Shown: positions 1 through 9,563 of the stretch, piece by piece
How the letters are laid out: the number at the start of each line of letters is the position of its first letter
Numbering within the stretch: position 1 is the stretch's first letter
Assembly: GCA_003427395.1 (NCBI GenBank)
Contig: BFEA01000120.1
Location: 344,138 to 373,753 of the forward strand
DNA: 29,616 nucleotides
Direction of reading: 5' to 3'
DNA from: Chara braunii
Lineage: Eukaryota > Streptophyta > Charophyceae > Charales > Characeae
Translations under genes and position numbers: made by a program
Notes under the pieces: generated by a model
Told to the model about the DNA's origin: nothing
Databases searched by the model: none
The model's input: only the letters and a program-made list of their open reading frames with translations

Positions 1-30
1 TCCTGCACTAATTTTCACACTCTGCTCACC

Positions 31-104
31 TGGCCCCTGCAGGTTTCGAACCTGCGACCTTCGCGTTATTAGCACGACGCTCTAACCAACTGAGCGAAGA
101 GGCC
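31..104 (-). tRNA. tRNA-Ile (anticodon AAU)
   Basis: Read on the minus strand, this 74-nt sequence folds as a complete cloverleaf. The 7-bp acceptor stem pairs GGCCTCT with AGGGGCC (one G-U pair) and the discriminator base is A. The D arm GCTC/GAGC, the 5-bp anticodon stem TCGTG/CGCGA (one T-G pair) and the T arm GCAGG/CCTGC with loop TTCGAAA are all present. The anticodon loop CTAATAA gives AAU, which decodes isoleucine. The A box and B box promoter elements are intact and there is no intron. The sequence closely resembles plant nuclear tRNA-Ile as I remember it. It is the only convincing functional gene in the window and its structure suggests it is active. Confidence 0.95.
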
Positions 105-207
105 AAGTTATTTTTAGCTGCTTATGTTTCGAATTTCTTTGATAAGAAAAACCATATCCTGCTCTTTTCTCACCGTACAATTTGTTTCGATAAAGAGGAA
201 GATTCAT

Positions 208-309
208 TGCCGAGGCTACCCCTCTTCCCATCCTCACATCAATACTACTCCTTTTTTTTTTTTTTTTTTTTTTGCCGAGGCTACCCCTCTTCCCATCCTC
301 ACATCAATA
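208..309. repeat. 37-bp direct repeat flanking a poly(T) tract
   Basis: An identical 37-bp segment starting TGCCGAGGCTACCCC occurs at 208-244 and 273-309. Between the copies lie seven ordinary bases and 22 T. This resembles a target duplication around an inserted antisense A-tail, although 37 bp is long for that. A simple tandem duplication that captured a poly(T) run, or polymerase slippage, are alternatives. Confidence 0.8.
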
Positions 310-355
310 GTCCTAGCGCACCCCCTATCTCTACTATCCAAAAACCCCTGGCTCG

Positions 356-539
356 TGGGACCAGAGGCGAGGTCCCACTAGCAAAGACGATTGGATTAAG
401 CTCCTGAATGTGGATGCTTTTAAGCAGAGGTGCAGAAGAGTAGTTCAATCTCTACTTTTCTGCACCTTTCCACAAACACGTCCAGATTGCAAGCATTCAA
501 TCCAGTCCCCTTTGCTGGTGGGACCTTGCCCCAGGCCCA
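356..539. repeat. Foldback element copy B (long imperfect hairpin)
   Basis: The left arm from TGGGACCAGAGGC is matched by the reverse complement of the right arm ending at 539. The outer stem pairs GGTCCCACTAGCAAAG (371-386) with CTTTGCTGGTGGGACC (510-525). Pairing continues with mismatches and small gaps to a short central loop around 450-460. A second copy of the same family lies at 26672-26851, and all four arms are alignable. No transposase is present. It could be a MITE-like foldback or the template of a long hairpin RNA. Confidence 0.75.
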
Positions 540-568
540 AGTTTTGCATTGTGTGATTGCCCCAGTCC

Positions 569-890
569 TTTTCTTTTTTTTTTTTCTTTTTTTTTTTTTT
601 GTGTGTGTGTGTGTAAACACACCCGTCGGTGCTTGTGGTGCTGGTAAGAGCAGACACTGCTAGCACCTGGGGAGGGCTCCATCTATCGGTGGGGAGCAGC
701 ACCTGCTGGAAACCGGGTCCAGCGTCCCTTACATAGACACAGTTCAAATCACATTGAATCGCATCAGGAAAAAAAGTGTGGTACATTCCTGTCAGCATTG
801 ATTACCCTGGAGCCCAGGGGATTGACTGAGCAGGAGGTTGGGAGGGGGGAACCTCTTCACCCTGAACCTGGCGCCTATCACCTGGAATAG
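569..890 (-). mobile_element. R1 repeat copy a, poly(A)-ended retroposed fragment
   Basis: On the minus strand this segment ends in an interrupted A-tract (569-600 as poly(T) on plus), preceded by a short (GT)n stretch. It shares its whole length with 1585-1860: the box CTCCATCTATTGGTGGGGAG, then CACCTGCTGGAAA, GGGTCCAGCGTCCC, and further on CCAGGGGATTGACTGAGCAG. Because the copy at 1551-1860 is the 3' end of LINE1, R1 is most simply a LINE 3' tail or a SINE that shares that tail. No target duplication was found for this copy. Confidence 0.6.
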
Positions 891-939
891 ACTGAAGTCG
901 GCTCCAGCATTCCTTCCTAAGCTTACAATCTTCTTTTAA

Positions 940-1087
940 CCCCCCAGTACTTGGCCCAGCTATCGGCCGCGGGCCCTTTTCGGAGACCGTCCGCCGCCGA
1001 TTCAATTTATCTACGGGGCTGGGCCTCCGAAATTTTCGTAGGCGACGAGTTTTCTTTTCAGCAAGGCTGGGGCCGTGTACTGGCGGC
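940..1087. mobile_element. TTAA-flanked MITE M1
   Basis: Starts CCCCCCAGTACTTGGCCC after a TTAA (936-939) and ends GTGTACTGGCGGC before another TTAA (1088-1091). The ends are degenerate versions of the family terminus ACCACCAGTACTTGGCCC. It is 148 bp, GC-rich and non-coding. The right TTAA is also the left TTAA of the next element, M2. TTAA target duplication is typical of piggyBac-type (and Sola3) cut-and-paste elements; which superfamily is not determined here. Confidence 0.65.
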
Positions 1088-1091
1088 TTAA

Positions 1092-1392
1092 ACCACAAGT
1101 ACTTGGCCCAGCTAGCGGCCGCAGGCCCTAGCTGTTAACACCCCGTGACCTGCGCGCTTCCGGGGTGCCTGACCACAAAGGCTGCAGGCGCCAGCCAAAA
1201 CAAAAACAAAAATCGGTGCGCTAGCGGTTCGGCGAAACTTGGTGGGCAGGACATTTCAAGGCTCGCCATCAATAGCTGTCAGATAGAGAATACTGTGGTG
1301 CTAAGCCGCACTTACCCACATCGTTGAGCTCGAGACACACACAGGGTGAGACCCAAAAGCACACAACATGACAGATAGAGAGACGACATAGA
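1092..1392. mobile_element. TTAA-flanked MITE M2, left part
   Basis: Begins ACCACAAGTACTTGGCCC directly after TTAA at 1088-1091 and contains the family's internal GGCGCCAGCC box at about 1189-1198. The element is interrupted after 1392 by a 7.2-kb retro-insertion and resumes at 8640. The two parts together would be about 383 bp. Confidence 0.65.
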
Positions 1393-1548
1393 CAGGGAGA
1401 GTAGATTCATGTTAGAAAGAAAGGGTGGGCGGGTTCCCGGGGGCCACTTGGCCATCTGTAAGTAAGAGCTACTCAATGGGATTGGGAGACATGCAGCCCA
1501 GAGGGATAGAGAGAAGCTCCGGAGTGACAGCCTCATGGCCAGATGCCT

Positions 1549-1550
<2 letters not shown>

Positions 1551-1584
<34 letters not shown>

Positions 1585-1860
1585 GNCCCTCCAGTGATAG
1601 TGATGCTGAGAATAGNAGACATCACTACCACCTGGGGAAAGGCTCCATCTATTGGTGGGGAGCGTCACCTGCTGGAAATCGGGTCCAGCATCCCTGATGA
1701 GAAAGATACAGTTGAAGTGTCGTCCGACAGCCTCATGGGACAAAAAAACTGTAGGAACAGCCTGCCAGTATTGATTGCCCTGGAGGCCAGGGGATTGACT
1801 GAGCAGGGCGAGAAAGGATGGAGCCTCTTCACCGAAATCTCGGTGCCAGAATTCTATAAT
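1551..1860 (-). mobile_element. R1 repeat copy b: 3' end and poly(A) tail of LINE1
   Basis: On the minus strand the LINE1 ORF2 stop at 1919 is followed by about 50 bp and then by R1, which ends CTGTT plus a 30-nt A-tail (T 1551-1580). It is alignable with copy a throughout. Two ambiguous bases (1586, 1616) lie near the homopolymer and suggest sequencing trouble there. This copy identifies R1 as a LINE 3' untranslated region, or as a tail shared between LINE and SINE. Confidence 0.55.
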
Positions 1861-1918
1861 TACTTGCTAGCTCCCTTTTTCCTTAACTAAGAAATTCTCT
1901 GTCCTGCGAGAACTCTTG

Positions 1919-4900
1919 CTACTCAGAATCTCTGCCATACCAAGACAAAGGAACCAATGCATTCTGGGGTACTGGGAAGAGATTTGGGAAATCGTTGGCG
2001 GGGCGTAGGGGGATTGAGGGGTCCACCTGAGTCCATTCATTGAAGGACAACTTAAAATTCCTATTGAGGACTTGTTCTTCCTCTGCCTCCGCATCTTCCC
2101 AATGTACTCTCCCTATTTTCCCCCCTTTTCCCCCCCCCAGCCAGTTGCTGCTGAACTGTTGGATAATTTTAGAGATTTCTTTTTTGGATGAGTTGAGTTG
2201 ATTTGTTTCTTTTAAACTTGACCACTTATCCTGAATGTGAATTTGAATCTGTTGTTTGATCGTATCAGTAAACTCTGGACCATCTAATCTGACGTTCTCC
2301 CATTCATAATTGTTCCTTCTTTGCCAAATAGCCCAAAGTACCGCTCTCCTTCCTAGGGAGAAAAGATTCTGGGTGAAGTTGTTCTCTGGTTCAGGGGACC
2401 AGTGTTCCAGTAAGAGTGTTTTCCATTCCCATGGCCACTTCTGTTCTGTTTCTAGTTGTTCCCAGATTCGGTCCCACCAGCGCCATAGCCAAATGGAACC
2501 AGAGCATTCCAGAAAGATGTGTTCGATTGTTTCCGGTATCTTCCTACTTGGGTATGCCGATTTGCAGAGTTTACACCAAGGGTCCGCCATACCTCTTTTT
2601 TCCCGGGAGGATCTATCTATCAACCTGTCATTTGTGGGAAGGCAGCGGTGTTCTATCTGTCATTGAAGTGAGGCGATCTTTGAAGGCTTAATTTTGGAAT
2701 CCTTGAACCATTTAATGTTTCTGAGATCTTCCTTGTTAATTTTTAAGTGTTTCATTCATCTCTCTACTACCTTTTCTTTTAGGTTGAGCCTGAGTCTGAA
2801 CATCCGGAAAGTTGATTTGACCGAGAGAGTTTGGAGGAATCTGCAGAGGTTCCTGTTGGCCTTGTTTTTTGTTCCCCACGACCAGTTTATCGGATCAAAA
2901 GGCAGCTCTGAGATGGGGGTGGATGGTCTGAAAGCAAGGTATGAGTATGCATCTAGTGAGAGGACCCTGATTCTGAAAATATTCTCCATTAGTATCCACA
3001 ATGGGGGGAGATTTTTGTTGAGGGTAAGTGTGTTGTCTTCCTTTAATACTCCCGGGGCAATAAGCGCCTCCTTATCAGGGGATATGAGGATGACATTACC
3101 TACCTTCTGCGGTTTATTACGCGTGGCTACCCAATCACTTTCCTGAAATTTTCTCCCTCTCTTGAACACTCTGAACCACTCAATGGGAATGAGCTCCACA
3201 ATTTTGTCTAAGTTATTTTGTGTGTTATGACAATGTTTTAGTTTTTTTTGAAGGCTGTGATTTGAAATCCAATCTCTAGACTCGTCGTCCCAGATGTCTC
3301 TGACCCTAGTTACCCCTCTTCTAATCCAGTTCTTCCAGGGGGCATCATTACAATGTAATGTGGTGCCTCGATGATCTTTGATCCACGTGTTGTTGAAGAG
3401 TGGTTGTTGGTTAATTTCCTCCCACCTATGGGGGAAATGTTTATCTGGTATAGGTAGTTTCCTCCAGGTCTTGAGGATGGTGGGCCAGAAAGAGTCATTA
3501 GTGATATCCTTCCTCGCTGCCTCCCTGCTGGTCATTAGGCTCGGATATACTTCTTTGGTCAAACCTCTAGGGATCGGCCAATCCCTATTTTCCAGCCACA
3601 TGGCAGGGTCTATGTCCTCACTTGTCTGGGAAGCCAGTCTTCTCAGTTGTTCCCATGCCAGGCCGTTCCATGAAGTTTAAGGATTGAAGAGTAATCTCGT
3701 CACCCATTGTATTGAGAGCGCCACGACCAGAAGAGTTGGGTCAATAATGCCCAACCCTCCCTTTGATTTTGGTTGGATGACTGAGGACCAGGTCACTCTA
3801 CTAATTACGTTCTTAAGATCATGGTTTCCTCTCCATAAGAAGACTCTGAGTTGTTGGTGAAGGGATTTTGTTCATTTGCCATCAAGGGCCAAAATTTCTG
3901 ATTTATACCAAATGGAAGTTAGAATTACATTATTAATTACTAAGGCTCTGCCCATTATCGATGTGTGTTTGTTTTTCCAGAGTTCCAGTTTGGATTGTGC
4001 GTTTTGGGATATAATCTCATTATTAATTTTGGGTTTCCCTTCTGCTGTTATTGAGATGCCCAGTACTCTTATTGGCTTGTCAAGGGGCAACCATTGAATT
4101 TTAGGCTCTTCTGGGGGTCTCACACCCTGATGATGAATCCACCACCCTAGAGTCTTGCTTCCCCAATTTACTTTCATGTCTGATAATTCACAAAATTTGT
4201 TCATTAGTTCCTGTATTGCTTTCATGTTCTCATATGTTGCATTTATCATCAAGGAGAGGTCATCTGCAAAAAAAGAACGTATGGGGATTGTTTCTTCTGG
4301 TATGGATGTCACTTGAATTTTTGTAATGTCCTTATGATGTTTGAGGTTGACCGCTAAGACCTCCATTATAATAATGAAGAGGAAAGGGGCCAGAGGATCA
4401 CCCTGCCTGACCGATCTCTGAAGTTGTACTGGGGGTGTCATACTACCATTTACCATGACGCTCGTGGTTGCATTGTGATGCATGATAGTGATCCACCTTC
4501 TGAAACACGGACCAAAGTTCATTTTCTCCAAGCATTTATTAAGGAAGAGCAAGTCAACGTGATCATACGCTTTTTCAAAATCTATGAAGATAAATGCTGC
4601 ATTATGTTTGGATTGTCGTGTGATTTTGATGAGCTCATTTATTAAGAGGATGTTGTCTTGAATATTATGCCCTGAAATGAATCCCGTTTGTGAAGGGTGA
4701 ATGATGTCAGCAATGACTTTGAGCATTATATCTACTCGTGCTTTGGTAACTAATTTATATACTACAGTGAGGAGTGTGATGGGGCGGTAATTCCGAATAT
4801 TCATCTTGTCTCCTTTCTTGTAGAGGAGAGTGACAATCTCTTGACTGACTATTTCCCCCATATTACCCGCCTCCCAGACTGCTTGGTAAAATTTCATTAA

Positions 4901-6538
4901 ATCCTGAGATGAAATATCCCACATGGATTCCCAGAATTCTTTTGGGAGGCCGTCAATTCCTGGTGTCTTGTCTTCTTCCATTAGGATTAAGGCTTTCCAA
5001 ATTTCGTCTTTCGTTAGAGGCATATCCAGTGTCTCCTTTTGTTCATCTGTGATAGATTTATTGAAGGGGATTAGAAATTCGCTGATTTGTCTTTCTTTTT
5101 CCAATCTGGGAATCGAAGAGTTTTTTGAAGTGAAGAGGTCCTTATAAAAATCCTGTGCTATCTTCATACTAGCCGCTGTTGAGATGACCAGTGGTTCATC
5201 ATTAGAGAATGGGTTGATTAAGACTTCTATTATAGTTTTTCCAGTTCGAGCTCTGGCCATGGCAAAGAACCTGGCATCCATGTCTCCTTCCATTTGATGT
5301 TTTTTCAGTTTTCCTCTGATTCGGATGCCCTGCCATCTATATTCCATATACTTGATTAATTGGTCTTCTAGTGACTGAATCTCAGTAGATATTGTTGCGA
5401 GATCCTCTTGGTTCTGTAAACTCAATTCTGTTTTCTGTAAGTCTTAAATTTTTTCATGAATTTCTATCTCTTTTTGATGTCTTACTTTTGCCAGGGCTCT
5501 TGAATATTCATTGCATTTACGTCCTAGAAAGACTAGGCCATTGTTAAACCAAGTGATGTCATTTTGGATGAGGTTCTTTTGCCTTCTCCAAAAATCTCAC
5601 ACATCCTTAAGGTACTGTAAGAAGTCCTGATCCTTCAGGTGGGACGTATTGAGTTTATAAAACCCCTTGCCTTGATCCGGTTTCTTCCGGAAGGAGAAGA
5701 CCGCCATACACATTGCAAGATCTAGCCCTGGGAATTGGCTTCTAGGGAGGACACTTGCAAATTGGAGGCCTCCCTGAAGATCTTCCGAGACTAGGATGAG
5801 GTCTATCCTTGATTTGGTAGGTTTGTTTTAATGTCTTTTGGTGAAGCAGGAGAAAGACCTAGTAGTTGGATTTAATCTTCTGAATGAGTCAAACAAGTTA
5901 AATGACGTACACAGATCGGATATGATATGTTCATCCTCTTCGATGTATGTTGGACACGGCGTGGGTATGTTCCCTCTATCGAGATTACGGTCTGGGGCTG
6001 TGTTGAAGTCGCCCACCATTATGATGGGAATACCAATTGGGAGGTGGGGAACAAGAGAGTCAAAGAAAGCCTTGCGTTCTCCGAGTTCATTTGGACCATA
6101 TACATTAAGTATACTAACCACTTCTAATTCCAGCATCGCCAATATATATATCCATCTTCCTTCTTTCTGATCCGCTTCCCATTTTAGTATTTCAACTTTA
6201 GATTTTGGAGGGATCCATATCGCTACCCCTGCGCTACCGGGTTTTGTAGCATGATCCCGGAACGCCGTGTGAGGCCAAAACTGTTTATGTATGTGGTTAT
6301 GGGGTGGGGTATCCATTAAGTGTGTCTCTTGGATGCATATCACATCGGGCCACTCTCTGCCCCCTACCCCCTTTATAAGTTCTGAGATGGCTTGGCGTTT
6401 GGGGGTCTTAGCAGTCGCTAAGCCATTCACGTTTAAGGTTCTAAGGTCCAAATCAGCATTTCTCTTAATGAGTTTCCAGTTCTTATCTTTATTGTATAGG
6501 AGGTCGATCAAATTAATATTCTCAGTTTTACTATCCAT
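1919..6538 (-). pseudogene. LINE1 ORF2: endonuclease-reverse transcriptase, dead by nonsense codons
   Basis: This encodes the polyprotein of an L1-like LINE, which nicks target DNA and reverse-transcribes its RNA at the nick. The start ATG at 6536-6538 lies ten bases after the ORF1 stop. The N-terminal 236 codons carry apurinic endonuclease motifs LNVNGL, ICIQETHL, NVYGP and MVGDFN; SRIDLIL follows just past the first stop. The reverse transcriptase lies about 5130-3900, with KTPGIDGLPKEFW, FIDFEKAYD (4564-4588), RQGDPLAPFLF and catalytic FADD (4259-4270). A zf-RVT-like end (CKLC...EHIFLEC, about 2570-2490) follows. All 1,540 codons stay in one frame but seven in-frame stops interrupt them: TAA 5828-5830, TGA 5597-5599, TAA 5444-5446, TGA 3872-3874, TAA 3677-3679, TGA 2756-2758 and TGA 2660-2662. 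I saw no frameshift. The protein cannot be made now; family assignment is secure. Confidence 0.92.
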
Positions 6539-6548
6539 TTCATCTATT

Positions 6549-7782
6549 TCACAGTATTTCTTCCCAGTTCATCTTGTCGAGAATACCCCCTTTCTCTAGG
6601 GTCGCCCTCCGTAGTATTCGGAGGAGAAGGTTGGTGATGTCCTCCTCCGACCAGAACTGGCTAGACTTGATTTTAAGAATTTGTAGGTCTTTTATTGCTT
6701 CCACATTCATCCATTTCAGGTAGGGTGTCTCGTTTAATCTGAATTTAGTAAAGGTGTCTTTCTCTGCTATACTCTCTGGCCCTACTGGCAATGTGGGGGA
6801 GACCCAGACACCAGCTGGGAATTGGTCTTTTATGATTTTAAGGATTTCTGATCTCAACGAGAATGTGTGAGTTCCATGCAAAGTTATCTCCCCATATTGA
6901 GAGGGGAGAGTTACCGAGAGTCCTGCCTCCCATTCCCCATTTTTAATTCTGACTGGGAGAAGGGTCATTCCTGATTTAGACAGGGGAGACAGTGCCTCAG
7001 GTCGAGAGAGGAGATGTCTGAGTTTTTGTCTTTTGCTTGTGGAGTCAGGGAGAGAGGGGGTATTCAGTAGTAGGAGCGTCTGTTGTGGTTGTGCAGATTG
7101 ATTTTTTGGGGGTCTCTTTATATTCAATGATAGTTCGCTCTCGTTGTATTGCTCCTGTGTGAGATCTATTGTTTCCTCCTCTGCCTCTCTAGCATTGGTA
7201 CTTATTTTGGCAGCTATTTTCTGACTTATCCTTAGATCTGTTGTTACCTCCTCTGCCTCTCTAGCAATGATACCCATTTTGGTAGCCGTTTCCTGATCCG
7301 TTTTTCCTTCCATGTCAATCTTCAGTTCGTGGTGGGGGAATGTAAGGTCAACCTCTTCTAATAATGAGGATTTCCTGCCCACTGGATCTGCTAGAGATGA
7401 ACCAATCTGAAGAATTTTTTTTTCTCCCGTTATTGGGGAGAGAATCTCAACGAATTTAAGATGTGTCTGCACAGGGCCTTGTGTATCGGTTCTCAGGTTC
7501 TCCTCAGCTGCTGGGATGACACTTTGCTGTTGGGGAACTAAAACAGATTCCGTGGTTCTTTCTCCCTGGGGCAGCTTTGGGTCTTGCGACCTTAACTGTA
7601 TACTCTCCTCCCCTCGAACCGGGGAGTGGAATGCATTCGGGACTGATACCAAGGATTGGTCCTTTGTGAGCACCAACTGACGGTCTTCGGCCTGAGTGTG
7701 GTCCAGGCCGTTAGGGGGAGTGAAGTGTTGGTTCAGAGTGGAGGGTCTGGTCCTACTGAGCTGAGAGAGTGAGGTGTTCTCT

Positions 7783-7855
<73 letters not shown>

Positions 7856-8469
7856 CCTAGCTTTCTCGAAGCTGAGGTCTTCCTGGGAGTAAGGACCAGT
7901 TTCCGCAGCATCTTTTTCTGGTACCCTGCTGTCTTCGGCTGCACTGAGAGGGAGTTCTGTTCATTCTGTATGACCTGTCTGTGTCGATTTTCTTTGTTAT
8001 GGATTGTGGTTTCGACCTTCGTGTGTTTGAATTTTCTCCTCGCCAGTTCCTTTATTCTCCTAGCACCTCTAGTGATCCTGGTCGCCATCGGGATATCCAG
8101 GTCTGTTATTCTATCACTGATGATCTGTTTCTGATTTATATCCTCTGGCTGTTCAAGGTACTTCTCGAAGGATATCTTCTCCAACACAGTGTGAAGGAGT
8201 TTATCACACATTTCAGACCAGTCGGAGATAGGTGGAGGGCCGAATTGAAGAATCGTTTTCAAACTGTCACTGTGCGTTAGAAGGGAGGAGATTTGTTGCT
8301 GGATCTGCAACCAGTCTATCCCAGGATTGGCTGCGAATTTGAACTTGAGATTTGCTAAAATCCACATAACCATCCTGTGCAGACTGGACTGTAATGAGTC
8401 TGTTCCTTCTTTATTGACTCCCATTATGGCTAACGACGAGGGCGCTACGGGGGCTGTTTCCACTTCCAT
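6549..8469 (-). pseudogene. LINE1 ORF1, frameshifted at a 71-nt poly(A)
   Basis: ORF1 of plant LINEs encodes an RNA-binding protein. The likely start is the ATG at 8467-8469 (MEVETAPVAPSS). A longer open frame reaches 8592, but the extra part is R1 repeat. The first half (to 7753) is basic near its end and then runs into a lysine homopolymer coded by A71 (T 7785-7855 on plus), ending at TAG. The second half is open in another frame from just below that tract to the TGA at 6549-6551 (ending NWEEIL). The two halves would join without a stop if the homopolymer length differed. No CCHC zinc knuckle or other recognised domain is visible. The middle contains a duplicated segment built on AREAEE. 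Position directly upstream of ORF2 supports the ORF1 assignment. Confidence 0.7.
7785..7855 (-). repeat. A71 homopolymer inside LINE1 ORF1
   Basis: There are 71 consecutive T on the plus strand. It breaks the ORF1 frame. It may be an expanded lysine-codon run or an inserted A-tail; I see no clear duplication of the flanks. Its true length is uncertain in any short-read assembly. Confidence 0.9.
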
Positions 8470-8484
8470 TGTGCTGCAAAGTTG

Positions 8485-8623
8485 TATCTGTGGGACGCTG
8501 GACCCGTTTTCCAGCAGGTGCTGCTCCCCACCAATAGATGGAGCCTCCTGGGTGGTGCTAGGGGTGCCTGCTCTTATCAGCGCTCCTAGCATCTACCCGG
8601 GCTGTGTTTTGTTAAAAAAAAAA
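8485..8623 (+). mobile_element. R1 repeat copy c, plus orientation with A-tail
   Basis: Contains GGACGCTGGACCCG, CAGCAGGTG, CTCCCCACCAATAGATGGAG and TGCTCTTATCAGCGC, the R1 signature. It ends in 11 A (8613-8623) immediately followed by the right-hand 16-bp target duplication. It lies upstream of LINE1 ORF1, inverted relative to the LINE1 3' tail at 1551-1860. Confidence 0.6.
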
Positions 8624-8639
8624 AGAGAGACGACATAGA

Positions 8640-8721
8640 AAACTCCGAGTGCAGGTTGCGCTGTAAAAACTTCCTCGAAAAAGTGATCGTCAGCATCGAT
8701 AGCTCGGCCAAGTACTGGTGG
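8640..8721. mobile_element. TTAA-flanked MITE M2, right part
   Basis: Ends ATAGCTCGGCCAAGTACTGG then TGG, followed by TTAA at 8722-8725. Its reverse complement matches the M2 left end over about 20 bp (CCACCAGTACTTGGCC then AGCTA). It begins right after the 16-bp duplication, so it is the far side of the element interrupted at 1392. Confidence 0.65.
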
Positions 8722-8725
8722 TTAA

Positions 8726-8919
8726 AACCAGCAGTAGTACTTTTCCCCGCAATGAAAAAAAATACACTTCTTACAAGCAGCCACAATTTTCGGGGTTCGG
8801 CCTCCAGAGCAAAATGGCTAGTGGCGCCAGCCAAAAGGAGGGCCACGCCGGTTCGGTGCTTTTTTGGCCCGCACGGCCTTTCCAGCCCCAGAGAAAAGTA
8901 TCTCGGAAGTAATGGTGGG
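8726..8919. mobile_element. TTAA-flanked MITE M3
   Basis: Left end AACCAGCAGTAGTACTTTTC follows the TTAA at 8722-8725 that it shares with M2. Right end GGAAGTAATGGTGGG precedes TTAA at 8920-8923. The centre carries the family box CAAAATGGCTAGTGGCGCC followed by AGCCAAAA. It is 194 bp and non-coding. Confidence 0.6.
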
Positions 8920-8950
8920 TTAAGTTTTTTTTTTCCACCCTTCCTTTTAA

Positions 8951-9085
8951 ACCACCAGTACTTGGCCCAGCTATCAGCCACGGAAAAAAATAGACTAGAA
9001 ACGTCTCTGGTCGGATGAATTTGGGCGCTCCTGTAGTGGCGGCTTGTTTACGGGGGCACGACTTTAGGAAGTACTGGGACATTCA
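8951..9085. mobile_element. TTAA-flanked MITE M4 (right end uncertain)
   Basis: Left end ACCACCAGTACTTGGCCCAG follows TTAA at 8947-8950. The body (TCGGATGAATTTGGGCGCTC then CTGTAGTGG) aligns with M5 at 10821-10986 over about 140 bp. At the right, AGTACTGGG near 9070-9078 may be a decayed terminus, but no TTAA follows it, so the end coordinate is a guess. Confidence 0.5.
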
Positions 9086-9174
9086 CATCTCTAATACTCT
9101 AAAAGAAACAGAGGGTCTTGCGTGAGCGTCCCACACGAGACCCCGCTGCCAGTGTTGGGAAAGTCAAAAATGGG

Positions 9175-9367
9175 CCCAGGGCCCGTGCATGGAGCTTTCG
9201 AGCAGGCCGATGTCGCCGAGGCAGATGGACCAGTGCGAAACGGGCGAGGCGGGCGGGCCAGTGCGAAAGGGCAGGGGAGTGGGAAAGGCGTGGGCCGAGG
9301 AGCGGGGGGCAGCAAAGCGACACGCCGGCCCAGGGCTCATGCATGGAGCTACCGAGCAGGCCGACGG
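9175..9367. repeat. GC-rich internal direct duplication
   Basis: CCCAGGGCCCGTGCATGGAG (from 9175) recurs as CCCAGGGCTCATGCATGGAG (from 9329), each followed by a matching GAGCAGGCCGA segment. CCAGTGCGAAA also occurs twice between them. Open frames in this block reflect high GC and show no protein similarity that I recognise. Confidence 0.6.
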
Positions 9368-9403
9368 AAAGCTGGTGATCCACTTAAGAGGGCAACATTC
9401 GCA

Positions 9404-9559
9404 CTTTTCTTGTGCTACCGTCTTCATCCGAATATTAAAGCGCCCTGTATCTAGCCTGAAAGTTGCCCTGAATGCAGCTGTAAAGGGGGGTAGCTTTTAA
9501 ACTTTTGCTTTTGCCCCAGTGTCTGTTTGCCCACTCCCATCCTCTGTAGCTGCTACACT
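9404..9559. repeat. Dispersed repeat paired with 20808-20956
   Basis: AAGCGCCCTGTATCTAGCCT and the following 100 bp, including GCCCTGAATGCAGCTGTAAA, recur almost unchanged at 20843 onward. In both places a TTAA-family element (M6, M7) follows directly. Two more diverged copies without the element lie at 23165-23450. It is either a larger repeat carrying the MITE or a segmental duplication. Confidence 0.65.
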
Positions 9560-9563
9560 TTCA

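Larger units (their letters stand above)
1393..8623. mobile_element. 7.2-kb retroelement block with 16-bp target duplication
   Basis: The 16-mer AGAGAGACGACATAGA occurs at 1377-1392 and again at 8624-8639, exactly at the two sides of this block. The right side ends in 11 A on the plus strand (8613-8623), a TPRT signature for a plus-oriented insertion. The block holds 158 bp of other DNA, then LINE1 on the minus strand whose own A-tail is the poly(T) at 1551-1580. R1 therefore sits at both ends in inverted orientation. The block sits inside M2, whose two ends fall just outside it. It may be a retrotransposed antisense read-through transcript or a nested pair of insertions. Confidence 0.6.

Noticed and set aside
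1919-6538. Alternative genetic code, with TGA and TAA as sense codons
   Set aside because: The stops are of two kinds and lie in an old mobile element; ordinary decay explains them, and the LINE2 frame ends at normal stops.
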